Assembly: GCF_020084865.1 (NCBI RefSeq)
Contig: NZ_CP071953.1
Coordinates: 1,054,001-1,118,000 of the forward strand
Direction of reading: 5' to 3'
DNA length: 64,000 nucleotides
Source: Candidatus Kaistella beijingensis
Lineage (GTDB): Bacteria; Bacteroidota; Bacteroidia; Flavobacteriales; Weeksellaceae
Position numbers and translations under genes: made by a program. Shown here one piece after another: positions 18,022 through 25,697 of the stretch. The notes under the pieces were generated by a model. The model was not told the DNA's origin. It was given only the letters and a program-made list of their open reading frames with translations, and ran no database searches. Positions within the stretch are counted from its first letter, which is position 1, and each line of letters opens with the position of its first letter.

Positions 18022-18148
18022 GTCGTAAAATTTTTCATCAAAATTATTCCTTCGTAAAATTCAACAAAAGCAGAAATAGACAAAACGCATTTAAAATAGA
18101 CGAATGAATTCTAATATTTTTTTCTAAATTTGATGAGAACTAAAACTA

Positions 18149-18850
18149 ATGAAATCCCTAAACTGTATCATTGCGGATGATGACGAAATAGACCGGCTTT
18201 TGACATTATCTTTCGTCAAAAGGTTTCCCGAATTCAACATACTGGGATTTTGCTCCAACACAGAAGAAGCACTGGAAATTATCAACCAAAACAAGATTGA
18301 TGTCTTATTTTTGGACATTGACATGCCCGGTTTGTCAGGAATTGAACTCCGTAAAAAAGCTGCAGATATTCCCGTTTGTATTTACATTACTTCGCATCCG
18401 GAATTTGCAGTAGAAAGTTTTGAACTGGACACATTGGATTTTTTAGTAAAACCCATTAAATTTCAAAGATTTGAGCAAACCGCAAATAGAATTTTTGATT
18501 TTTTTGAAATGCGGGAAAAAGCCCAACTTTTTGAAGCAAGTATCGGTGGCGACATCATCTACATAAAGGAAGGACACAACCAAATAAAGGTAAAAATGCA
18601 TGAAATTCTCTATCTAGAAGCTTTGAAGGATTACACCAAAATTATTACTCCACAGAGAAAACACTGCGTGCTTGCCAGTATTGGAAATTTATTGAAAGAG
18701 AAACAATTTCAATCTTTCATTAGAATCCATAGGAGTTTTGCCGTGCAGAAAAATTTTATTGAGAAGATGATGACTTCGGAATTATTGCTTAACAACGGAA
18801 CTCAAATTCCAATTGGCAGAAGTTACCGCGAGAATTTAAAATTTTTATAA
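18149..18850 (+). CDS. LytTR-family response regulator
   Basis: A 233-aa regulator with an N-terminal receiver (acidic IADDDEIDR, phospho-acceptor in LFLDIDMPG at about D56, switch Thr/Ser in YITSHPEFA, lysine in FLVKPIKFQ) and a C-terminal LytTR DNA-binding domain (IIYIKEGHNQIKVKMHEILYLEALKDY, FIRIHRSFAVQK). A -7-like TAAATTTG lies at 18,125-18,132. It is 29 bp from the kinase gene, its obvious partner, and divergent from the secreted-protein operon, which it may regulate. Confidence 0.9.
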   Translation: MKSLNCIIADDDEIDRLLTLSFVKRFPEFNILGFCSNTEEALEIINQNKIDVLFLDIDMPGLSGIELRKKAADIPVCIYITSHPEFAVESFELDTLDFLVKPIKFQRFEQTANRIFDFFEMREKAQLFEASIGGDIIYIKEGHNQIKVKMHEILYLEALKDYTKIITPQRKHCVLASIGNLLKEKQFQSFIRIHRSFAVQKNFIEKMMTSELLLNNGTQIPIGRSYRENLKFL

Positions 18851-18879
18851 AACCTGTTCTTAAAAAAATTGTTTAAAAG

Positions 18880-20865
18880 ATGCTAAAAAAAATTTTCTTT
18901 TTCTTTTTTTTCAGCCATCTGATTTTTGCACAGATTCCTAAATCCAAGGATTCTCTGCAAATTTACCTCAATACCCAAGCAAAAGACACACTCTATATTC
19001 AGGCACTTAATGATTTTGCTTTCATAAACATTCAGGAAGGCGATTACGACAAAGCCGAACAAATGATTTCGCAAATGGAGCAACTTTCGCAAAAACTAAA
19101 ATACAAAACAGGTTTTTACAAAGTTGCCAATATGAAAGGCGTAATCGAGTTCAGCAAGCAAAAACCCGAAAATGCCTTACTTTATTTTCAACAATGTTCA
19201 GAAATCATCAAAAAGTACAAGCTCGAAAAAAAATATTATCAAAATGTTCTGAATAATATTTTAATTATCTACGATCAATTGGGAGATCGGGAAAACGCTA
19301 CGAAATACGCCATGGAACTCATTCATTTTCAGGAAAAAAACAAGTTGCATCCGCTGAAAACCAGTCCTTATGACCAAATCGGGAAAAATTTGAAATTCTA
19401 TAAAAAATACGATGAAGCGTTGGTGTATTTCAGTAAATCTCTATTGATAGAAACACAAAACAAAAACCTCAGCGGAATGGCAATCTCCGAAAACAATATT
19501 GCTACTCTTTATGAGGATATGGATGAAAACACGGATGCAATTTCACACCTGAAAAAAGGGTTGCAATATGCCCAGAAAATTGACTATAAATTATTGCAAA
19601 CCGATTTGCTTACCAATCTTGGAAGACTTTTTCAGAAACAAAATAATGACAAGGAAGCTGAAAAATATCTGTTGAAATCTGAAAAACTTTGTAGGGAACT
19701 CGATGCCAAGTCAAGCCTGAAAATCGTGTGTCAAAATTTGGGAGACCTTTATCAAAAAAAAGGTAAAGAACAACTCGCATTGAAATATTACAACGAAGCA
19801 CTTCGTATTTCCAAAACCACTTCGGATCCACAACTTTCTTATTCTATTAATGATGTTTTGGCAAAATTGTATGCCAATAAGAACGATTTCAAAAGCGCCT
19901 ACCAATTTCAGCAAGCCTCCATTTCTGCCAAAGATTCGTTATTCGAAATTAGGACGCAGGAAAACACCGAAAATCTTTTAAGAAAATATGAAGCCGAAAA
20001 AAAACAACAAGAAATAAAAACACTTACCGCCGAAAAAAACGTTCAAAAACTGCAAATAGAAGTCGCCGAAAAAAACAAAAAGTACTTCATTATAGGAAGT
20101 TTACTATTAGCAATTATCGGAGGAATGTTTTTTTACCAAGGCAGGAACCGGAAAATAGCAAATAAAAAACTGCAAATTTTGAACACAGAATTGGATAAAG
20201 CAAATAAAAATAAAGCACTATTTCTAGGAATCTTAAATCACGATTTGCGAAGTCCCGTTGCTTCTTTGGTAAATTTTTTGAAAATTCAGAAGAACAGTCC
20301 CGAATTGATGGATGAAGAAACCAGAAAACGTCTTAATTTGCAGGCGACAACTTCTGCCGAAAAACTGCTGAAAAACATGGAAGACCTTTTGCTTTGGTCT
20401 AAAAGTCAGATGGAAAAATTTGAAGTCCAAAGAAAAATATTCGCAGTTTCGGACCTGTTTTCAGACCTGAAAAATGAGTTTTCTTGGGTCGAAGAAACCA
20501 TAATACACTTTCAAAATCCCGAAAATTTGGAATTAAATTCCGACAAGGAATTTCTGAAAACCATTTTGAGAAACCTTATTGCCAACTCGGCAAAAATTTT
20601 GACAGATAAAACAAACGGAAAAATTGTCTGCGCCGCAAAAAGCACAGGAAACACTGTGGAAATCTCCATAAAAGACAACGGTGGCGGGAGCGATTTGGAA
20701 AAATTCAGCGCGTTATACAACGATCAGGGAAAAATTGGCATCAAAAACGGTCTTGGTCTGCACGTAATACGGGATTTGTGCAAAGCAATAAACGCTGAAA
20801 TCAAAGTAAATTCCGACAAGATAATCGGGGAAACGGAGGTGGTCGTTTATATGAGAAAAATTTAA
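18880..20865 (+). CDS. Sensor histidine kinase with TPR input domain
   Basis: A 661-aa protein: signal peptide/anchor MLKKIFFFFFFSHLIFA, about nine tetratricopeptide-like helix pairs (30-380), a coiled segment, a single membrane helix at about 397-418 (YFIIGSLLLAIIGGMFFYQG), then a cytoplasmic HisKA domain with the phospho-histidine in FLGILNHDLRSPVASL (about residue 452) and an HATPase domain (N box LRNLIANSAKIL, G1 box DNGGG). This periplasmic-TPR design is common in Bacteroidetes and pairs with LytTR regulators. The stimulus is unknown. Confidence 0.9.
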   Translation: MLKKIFFFFFFSHLIFAQIPKSKDSLQIYLNTQAKDTLYIQALNDFAFINIQEGDYDKAEQMISQMEQLSQKLKYKTGFYKVANMKGVIEFSKQKPENALLYFQQCSEIIKKYKLEKKYYQNVLNNILIIYDQLGDRENATKYAMELIHFQEKNKLHPLKTSPYDQIGKNLKFYKKYDEALVYFSKSLLIETQNKNLSGMAISENNIATLYEDMDENTDAISHLKKGLQYAQKIDYKLLQTDLLTNLGRLFQKQNNDKEAEKYLLKSEKLCRELDAKSSLKIVCQNLGDLYQKKGKEQLALKYYNEALRISKTTSDPQLSYSINDVLAKLYANKNDFKSAYQFQQASISAKDSLFEIRTQENTENLLRKYEAEKKQQEIKTLTAEKNVQKLQIEVAEKNKKYFIIGSLLLAIIGGMFFYQGRNRKIANKKLQILNTELDKANKNKALFLGILNHDLRSPVASLVNFLKIQKNSPELMDEETRKRLNLQATTSAEKLLKNMEDLLLWSKSQMEKFEVQRKIFAVSDLFSDLKNEFSWVEETIIHFQNPENLELNSDKEFLKTILRNLIANSAKILTDKTNGKIVCAAKSTGNTVEISIKDNGGGSDLEKFSALYNDQGKIGIKNGLGLHVIRDLCKAINAEIKVNSDKIIGETEVVVYMRKI

Positions 20866-21063
20866 ACTTGCGTTGGGGTTGGAAAAAAGAGTTTAAAACC
20901 AATCCTAAACAAAAGCACTCACAAGATATTCAATCTCTGAATAAGCCCGTGAACAGGTTCATTTTCAAACTTTCCAGTGACCTTTATCAAACCTTTTTAC
21001 AGGTCACTTAATAGATCACTTTCAGACTATGAAAAATTGGCTCAATTTGGTACCGACATAAAA

Positions 21064-21097
21064 AAAATGCAGTAAAACCTCTATTTTACTGCATTTT
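21064..21097. terminator. Bidirectional terminator at the right end of element A
   Basis: A perfect 14-bp stem AAAATGCAGTAAAA / TTTTACTGCATTTT with a 6-nt loop. It lies between the histidine kinase end and the 3' end of tRNA-Asp and can stop transcripts from both sides. Confidence 0.9.
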
Positions 21098-21120
21098 GTA
21101 TTACTTTGTTGTAATATTTG

Positions 21121-21194
21121 CGATCCGGACGGGACTCGAACCCGCGACCTCCGCCGTGACAGGGCGGCATTCTAACCAGCTGAACTACCGGATC
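21121..21194 (-). tRNA. tRNA-Asp(GTC), copy 2
   Basis: A complete cloverleaf on the minus strand: acceptor GATCCGG/CCGGATC with discriminator G, D arm GTTCAGCTGGTTAGAAT, anticodon stem CCGCC-CTGTCAC-GGCGG (anticodon GTC), and T arm GCGGGTTCGAGTCCCG(T). It is identical to the copy at 58,551 over the whole gene. No CCA is encoded (CAA follows). Upstream are only 34 bp before a foreign attL fragment, with no clear promoter. Confidence 0.97.
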
Positions 21195-21228
21195 AATTTT
21201 TTTTGAAAAGTAAATTGTAAAACTTTTG

Positions 21229-21244
21229 CGATCCGGACGGGACT
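21229..21244. other. attL-like 3' tRNA-Asp fragment, element B
   Basis: The 16-bp CGATCCGGACGGGACT identical to the tRNA-Asp 3' end, 34 bp upstream of tRNA-Asp copy 2. It is the displaced end left by integration of element B into the upstream tRNA-Asp. Confidence 0.85.
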
Positions 21245-21252
21245 TGTATTAT

Positions 21253-21301
21253 CTTAATTTTTTCTTTATTCATAATACTTTCAGAAAGTATTAAAATTAA
21301 G
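21253..21301. promoter_or_regulatory. Dyad element next to attL of element B
   Basis: Two nested inverted repeats: CTTAATTTT (21,253-21,261) with AAAATTAAG (21,293-21,301), and AATACTTTC (21,274-21,282) with GAAAGTATT (21,284-21,292). They form a long hairpin 9 bp inside the element. It could be a terminator for the small leftward gene or a recombinase/excision-protein site. Confidence 0.5.
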
Positions 21302-21412
21302 GTAACCTAAACTGACCCCTCCTATTTTTTATCAATTGGATACAAATCGTATGAGTGCAAATGTAGTAAAATTATTCAATTCTGCAAAGAACTTATTCAT
21401 TTTTTGCATAGG

Positions 21413-21616
21413 TTAATTTTTTATGAGTTCCTGTACCTTTTCAACTTTGAAGCCTGCATAGTGGCAGAACTCCTCTATTGTTATAAATTGATGTTCTTTT
21501 TTGTCCAAGGCAATTCTGATACGATGGATTAGGTCACGGGAAAAGCGTTCGCTTTTGCCGGTGATTCTTACGATGTCTTTCGGGTAGATGCAGAGTCTTT
21601 GGGGTGGCTTTTTCAT
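21413..21616 (-). CDS. Small HTH-like protein of the island left end (copy B)
   Basis: A 67-aa protein paralogous to the one at 12,195-12,398 (MKKPPQRLCIYPKDIVRITG start; ITIEEFCHYAGF near the end). It is conserved in place in two elements that otherwise share little, 170 bp from attL, which argues for an element function such as excision or copy control. No family name can be given with confidence. Confidence 0.7.
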   Translation of the reverse strand: MKKPPQRLCIYPKDIVRITGKSERFSRDLIHRIRIALDKKEHQFITIEEFCHYAGFKVEKVQELIKN

Positions 21617-21884
21617 ACTCTATCCTTGCTTTTGGTTGGGAGTTGCTATACGGATTCTGCGGTGACTCTGCAAATGTAAAATTATTCATTTTGTTTCTGA
21701 TATAGAAACTTTTTGCGGTTTCGGCAAAAAGTGTCGTGATCGGCACGGAAACTTGCTCCACATCTTTGTTTTGCGAAATTTTGCCCTGTGAATTCACAAA
21801 GGTTTGAGAAAATGAACCTTCCCCGAAGGAGAAGGGAGAAAGAGGAAAATCATTTTTATTATCAATTTTTTAAAATTAAACAAA
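21617..21884. other. Divergent leader region of the element left end
   Basis: The 268 bp between the small leftward gene and the phage-like gene is conserved with 12,399-12,637 in element A in patches, including the segment just before each start (CAATTTTTTAAAATT). It presumably holds both promoters. No ORF was seen. Confidence 0.5.
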
Positions 21885-22640
21885 ATGGCAAGGCAAAGTA
21901 GTATTATCAAACTGAAAGGCACTATTGGCGGTGTAACTTTCTACAAGTCCAAAGATGGTTATTTGGCAAGGGAAAAAGGCGGTGTTGATGCATCTAGAAT
22001 TAAGAATGACCCTGCATTTCAAAGAACCCGAGAAAACGGTTCGGAGTTCGGGCGTGCAGGAAATGCAGGAAAAGTTTTGCGAAACTCTATCAGGGTTTTG
22101 TTGTTGAAGGCTTCTGATTACAGAATGGTAAGCAGATTGACGCGTGATATGGTTAAGGTTATCCAAATGGATGCGACCAATCCGAGAGGTCAAAGAAATG
22201 TGATCGATGGCGAAGCAGAACTTTTGCAGGGTTTTGAATTTAATGTGAACGGAAAATTGGGGACTACTCTTTTTGCACCGTTTGCTGTGACCTTGGACAG
22301 AGTAACCGGTGATGCAAAAGCAGAAATTGAAGGATTTACTCCGGAGGTTTCTATCGCTGCTCCGGGAGGAACTACCCACTTCAAAATTCTTTCCGGTGCG
22401 ATGGGAATTGACTTTGAAAACCAAGTTTTCGAAGCAAAATTGAGCGAAAGCGTTATTCATCCTTGGGATGGAACTGCGGTTGCCCCACTTACTCTAGAGA
22501 ATAACCTTACGGCAAATTCAACGCATCCGTTGTTTTTTGTTTTGGGAATTGAATTCTATCAGGAAGTGAATGGCGAAAAATATCCGTTGAAAAACGGAGC
22601 ATTTAATGCGCTGCAGATTGTAAAAGTTGTTGGAACTTAA
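21885..22640 (+). CDS. Phage-like structural-type protein, unknown function
   Basis: A 251-aa soluble protein beginning MARQSSIIKLKGTIGGVTFY, with DGYLAREKGG, then a basic helical region and a beta-rich C-terminal half. I do not recognise a named family, but such proteins recur in Bacteroidetes genomes beside DUF5675 and small membrane proteins, which suggests a phage-derived or particle-like unit. It is followed at 15 bp by DUF5675 and shares its 5' end with a truncated copy in element A. No signal peptide. Confidence 0.65.
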   Translation: MARQSSIIKLKGTIGGVTFYKSKDGYLAREKGGVDASRIKNDPAFQRTRENGSEFGRAGNAGKVLRNSIRVLLLKASDYRMVSRLTRDMVKVIQMDATNPRGQRNVIDGEAELLQGFEFNVNGKLGTTLFAPFAVTLDRVTGDAKAEIEGFTPEVSIAAPGGTTHFKILSGAMGIDFENQVFEAKLSESVIHPWDGTAVAPLTLENNLTANSTHPLFFVLGIEFYQEVNGEKYPLKNGAFNALQIVKVVGT

Positions 22641-22655
22641 TTTCATTTCTTCATC

Positions 22656-23054
22656 ATGAAATTGGAATTATTTCGGCAATATTTTCCAAACGGAACGAAT
22701 GGGGAACTTTTCTTTAATGGTAAAAAAGTCTGCGATACTATTGAGTTGCCTTGGAAAGAAAACCACAGAAAAATTTCCTGTGTTCCGGAAGGAGTTTACA
22801 GAGTCAGGAAAAGGTTCAGTCAAAGATTTAAGTGGCATTTGGAAATTATTGATGTTAAAAACAGAGACCTCATCCTGTTTCATCCTGCCAATAACGCACT
22901 TAAAGAATTGAATGGCTGTATTGCTCCCGTAAGCGAAATTTCGGGAGAAGGTAAAGGGATCCGCTCTCGGATTGCTTTTGATAAGTTGAAGGAAATCCTG
23001 TTTCCGTTTTTGGAGAAAGGATTTGTAATTGCATTAACCATTAAAAGACCATAG
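22656..23054 (+). CDS. DUF5675 family protein
   Basis: A 132-aa protein matching DUF5675: LELFRQYFPNGTNGELFF, TIELPWKENHRKISCVPEGVY, LILFHPANNALKELNGCIAP and a C-terminal FDKLKEIL helix. The His-Pro-Ala-Asn...Gly-Cys-Ile pattern resembles the active-site layout of L,D-transpeptidase-like folds, but this is only resemblance. DUF5675 genes are often found in prophage lysis-like regions. Two small membrane proteins follow at 2 and 4 bp. Confidence 0.8.
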   Translation: MKLELFRQYFPNGTNGELFFNGKKVCDTIELPWKENHRKISCVPEGVYRVRKRFSQRFKWHLEIIDVKNRDLILFHPANNALKELNGCIAPVSEISGEGKGIRSRIAFDKLKEILFPFLEKGFVIALTIKRP

Positions 23055-23056
23055 AA

Positions 23057-23269
23057 ATGGGAAAAATAATTGAAAGAATGCTCGAACCTACGCCAAAATT
23101 TTTTAAGATTTTGAGAAATGTGGGCTTGGCTCTCACGGCTGTAAGTGGCGTGCTTGCTACGGCTCCAATATCGCTTCCTGCGGTTGTTGTTACGGTTGCA
23201 GGATATTTGACCGTTGCAGGCGGAATTGCGAGCGCGGTAAGTCAGGCAGCGGTTTATCGGGACGAGTAA
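23057..23269 (+). CDS. Small membrane protein, holin-like
   Basis: A 70-aa protein with a short basic N-terminus and two hydrophobic segments (VGLALTAVSGVLATAPI, LPAVVVTVAGYLTVAGGI). It sits 2 bp after the DUF5675 gene. Size and topology fit a holin, but no specific holin motif is present. Confidence 0.6.
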   Translation: MGKIIERMLEPTPKFFKILRNVGLALTAVSGVLATAPISLPAVVVTVAGYLTVAGGIASAVSQAAVYRDE

Positions 23270-23273
23270 GTGT

Positions 23274-23477
23274 ATGAATGTTGTGGATAACTCCACGAAA
23301 GCGAGCACGGCTTTCGGAACATTAATCACTATATTTGCGAATATCAGTCACAACGATTTGCTGAAAACCATGATTCTTGCAGCAGTTGGTGGCGCTTCAA
23401 GTTTTTTGGCAACGCTGGTGGTGAAATTTTTGATCTGCAAACTAAAAAATATTCGTTCCAAACAAAAGTTGTGGTGA
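23274..23477 (+). CDS. Small membrane protein, last gene of left-end cassette
   Basis: A 67-aa protein with one long or two short hydrophobic segments (MILAAVGGASSFLATLVVKFLI) and a basic tail (KLKNIRSKQKLW). It starts 4 bp after the previous gene and is followed by a strong terminator. Possibly a second holin or a spanin-like partner; not assignable. Confidence 0.6.
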   Translation: MNVVDNSTKASTAFGTLITIFANISHNDLLKTMILAAVGGASSFLATLVVKFLICKLKNIRSKQKLW

Positions 23478-23489
23478 CTTGGGAACAAA

Positions 23490-23518
23490 AAAGGCCTTCC
23501 GGTTTCGGAAGGCTTTTG
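23490..23518 (+). terminator. Terminator of the left-end cassette
   Basis: GCCTTCCG (23,494-23,501) pairs with CGGAAGGC (23,506-23,513) around GTTT, followed by TTTTG. Preceded by an A run, so it may also work leftward for the convergent DUF6943 gene. Confidence 0.9.
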
Positions 23519-23526
23519 TTGTTAAA

Positions 23527-23952
23527 TTAGATTGATAAATAATACTTTCTAATTAACGAATGCCGCAACTGCTGCAAGAGTTGCATCTGTTTGTGCGTTT
23601 TCTGCTCCAATTCCCAAGTGGACTTGATTTTCTGAACCATTTCGGGCGTTTTGCAGGACTTTTCAAAGGCGGGTTGTATGAAGTTCCGCATCAGGCTTTT
23701 CAGGTCGCAAAGGCGGAGCATTTCGATGACGCTTCCGCAAAGGTGTGGATGGAAGAAGCCGTGCTTCCAAAATGCATAAAATGTCCAATAGTAGGTTTCG
23801 AGTTCCTGCGAACTTGTAACATAAATGATGTGGCAGTTTGGGCAGGGTTCAAACATCGGTTTTCCTGCATTTCTTCCTCTTGAAAGGATGTAAAGAGCCG
23901 TTTTCGGGGCTGGACTGTGGACTGAGTACGTCCGTACTTTGTGTGCGAGCAT
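23527..23952 (-). CDS. DUF6943 family protein
   Basis: A 141-aa protein with the pattern LSRGRNAGKPMFEPCPNCHI, then an aromatic segment (YYWTFYAFWKHGFFHPHLCGS) and a charged helical tail; this matches the DUF6943 family as I recall it. A CPxC pair could bind metal. It converges on the phage-like cassette and is probably a separate transcript. Function unknown; common in Flavobacteriia mobile elements. Confidence 0.6.
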   Translation of the reverse strand: MLAHKVRTYSVHSPAPKTALYILSRGRNAGKPMFEPCPNCHIIYVTSSQELETYYWTFYAFWKHGFFHPHLCGSVIEMLRLCDLKSLMRNFIQPAFEKSCKTPEMVQKIKSTWELEQKTHKQMQLLQQLRHSLIRKYYLSI

Positions 23953-24290
23953 AATTTTGGTTTAAAAAATTTTGCTCCGCGAAATATTAACTAAAAGAAA
24001 AAAAAGAAAAAAAGAAAGTGCTCCACCCTCGTGGAAGGAAAATGCGATGCAATATTTTTTTGCAAAAAAGATGGACGTACTATTTTTCACGGCTATCTTT
24101 TTTTTCAAAAAACCCTTTAGGGCTTGATATTGTCAGCGCATTTTTCCTGACAACAGAAATTTACTTTCTTTTTTTTTATTTTTTCTTATTCCGAACTTTC
24201 TACGAAGGAAATTCCAAAACATCGATTGATGGGGATAATTGCTTGTGACAACTGCACTCAAAGCGAGGAAAAGCGATGGAAAAGACAGGT
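23953..24290. other. Non-coding, AT-rich region before the structured RNA
   Basis: It contains A/G-rich DNA at about 23,990-24,020, a TCCAC-CCTC-GTGGA hairpin near 24,030, and a 7-bp stem TTGTCAG/CTGACAA at about 24,130-24,154 followed by a long T-rich run, which may be a terminator. No protein-coding gene was recognised. Confidence 0.5.
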
Positions 24291-25037
24291 GCATAGTGCT
24301 GTGAATACTTGGAACAGTGCTATGCTCCTGTGCGCGGTGACGGAAGTGTATAGACGGCAGAGAAAAACGGTTGTTCAGCAACCGTAAAGTGAATGACGGC
24401 TATATACTGGAGGAACTTGGGAAAGCGTTGGCAAACCGGGGAAACAGACTCGCAGGAAAATGGTACCTTACATCAGAGTCAAGATACGAGAACCGAGATG
24501 CAAGACGGAATGGTAACAAGCGGTTGCAAAGACAGTGGTATGGAATGCTGAAAGAAAATGCTTTGCTTAGGAATTTTCAGCACGCGCCACAAACACACTA
24601 CAAACCTTTGCCTATGAAACTGAAGTGTTTTTGGTGTGTGGTGAAAATATGGTGGCTGCCGAAAGTATTTTCTTCAGTATGGAATACTACTGTGTGCGGT
24701 GACGAAAGCGACTGTATTGCCACTAAACTTTTCCGCTGAAAAAAAGCAATACAGTGGCTGTAGGAACTTGGGAAATCCCGAAACTCTCAGCACCATTTTT
24801 CTGCATCCTTAGCAGGGTTGGTGGGGAATTGTTGGTTTTTGATTGGAGGACTGAACGTGTAAATGATAACTGCACGAGCGGCTGGAAGGCGTTAGCGCAA
24901 AAGGGCTTCACCCGTTGCAAGGAAAGCATTTTACATAATCTCAAATTATAGGCACTGATGGATTTTGCCAGTAACGAAGCCTGCGGAGTGGAAGGCAACG
25001 TTTTGCGATGGATGTGCGTATAATTTTGATTATGTAA
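24291..25037 (+). ncRNA. Candidate large structured RNA with two paralogous modules
   Basis: About 750 nt with no credible gene and a base composition richer in G than its neighbours. Module 1 (24,291-24,424): a 12-bp hairpin (24,291-24,302 with 24,314-24,325), a CTGTGCGCGGTGACGGAAG core, a 9-bp stem (24,345-24,353 with 24,400-24,408) enclosing ACGGTTG/CAACCGT, then AGGAACTTGGGAAA. Module 2 (24,664-24,775) has the same order: hairpin, CTGTGTGCGGTGACGAAAG, a 10-bp stem (24,711-24,720 with 24,746-24,755), AGGAACTTGGGAAA. Stem sequences differ between modules while the linkers are conserved. Wobble pairs in module 1 are G-U only if read on the plus strand, which sets the strand. A last long stem joins 24,931-24,950 to 25,019-25,037. 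Confidence 0.6.
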
Positions 25038-25061
25038 CTTGCTGTGGCAGAGCGGAGATTA

Positions 25062-25694
25062 TTAAGACATCCAACTATTTAGATAGAGAAACTTATCTAT
25101 TTCGTCATTCATCAATGCATAAGTGAAATAATGGAGAGGGTTCAAGAAATATAAAAAACTTCTAATGATATCTTTATGGCTGTATTCTTCAATTAAAGAA
25201 AAAGTAGAATAATACTCTAAAAAATTCCTGTCATAATGTGCAACAGATTTATTTCTAATTTTAGGCATTATTTCGTCATAATCAAATTCATATTTAAATT
25301 CTGCCAATTCTCTGTTAAGCATATCAAAGAAAGTATGAAAAAACTGTTCATAATCCTTTTTTACAGTTTTATAAATTTCTCCTTTAAATTTGTAATATGT
25401 ATTAATTGTCTCATATGCTATTAGATAAGCAATTTTAATGTTATAATAATTTTCCCATTCAGATTTAGATCTCTGAAGATTTCTATAAACACATAGCCAA
25501 TCTATATAACTGGTCGTTACAAAACAAAAAAATTCAACTTTGAGTTTATGAGCTTTTGCCAAATTCTTTACTTCATCATTATCATTTTCTAAAAACAGTT
25601 CGGTTTGTGCAATTTCATCAACACATTTTTTAAGCTCAATTTCATAATGATTAATTTTTTCATCTACTTCTTTAAAAGTCATTATCTTCATCAA
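25062..25694 (-). CDS. Helical protein with HEPN-like RNxxxxH motif
   Basis: A 210-aa largely helical protein of no family I recognise. Near residue 150 it has IRNKSVAHYDRNF, which fits the R-(N)-x4-H ribonuclease motif of HEPN domains; the surrounding long helices (KIAYLIAYETINTYYKFKGEIY before it) are compatible. It is third in an operon behind a phospholipase-D-like and a DUF5655 gene, 3 bp after the former. A HEPN toxin or effector is a reasonable inference, but a chance motif is possible. Confidence 0.5.
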   Translation of the reverse strand: MMKIMTFKEVDEKINHYEIELKKCVDEIAQTELFLENDNDEVKNLAKAHKLKVEFFCFVTTSYIDWLCVYRNLQRSKSEWENYYNIKIAYLIAYETINTYYKFKGEIYKTVKKDYEQFFHTFFDMLNRELAEFKYEFDYDEIMPKIRNKSVAHYDRNFLEYYSTFSLIEEYSHKDIIRSFLYFLNPLHYFTYALMNDEIDKFLYLNSWMS

Positions 25695-25697
25695 CTA

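Larger units (their letters stand above)
12022..21120. mobile_element. Integrative element A (reduced), tRNA-Asp target
   Basis: About 9.1 kb between the tRNA-Asp 3' fragment at 12,022 and the complete tRNA-Asp at 21,121. Its left end repeats the left-end module of element B: a 67-aa minus-strand gene, then the first 20 codons of the 251-aa phage-like gene, cut short by a deletion junction. It lacks an integrase, mobility or replication gene, so it is probably a deletion derivative or a passenger. Cargo is a membrane protein also found in element B, a Crp/Fnr regulator, secreted proteins and a two-component pair. The right part could instead be older chromosomal DNA trapped between the sites. 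Confidence 0.65.

Noticed and set aside
24371..24998. Open frames of 65-122 codons over the structured region
   Set aside because: They have odd composition (many Cys, Trp, Arg), no family resemblance, and overlap the paired stems of the two modules; best explained as chance.
24291..25037. Group II intron remnant
   Set aside because: No domain V-like hairpin, no GUGYG start at an exon border and no maturase frame were seen.
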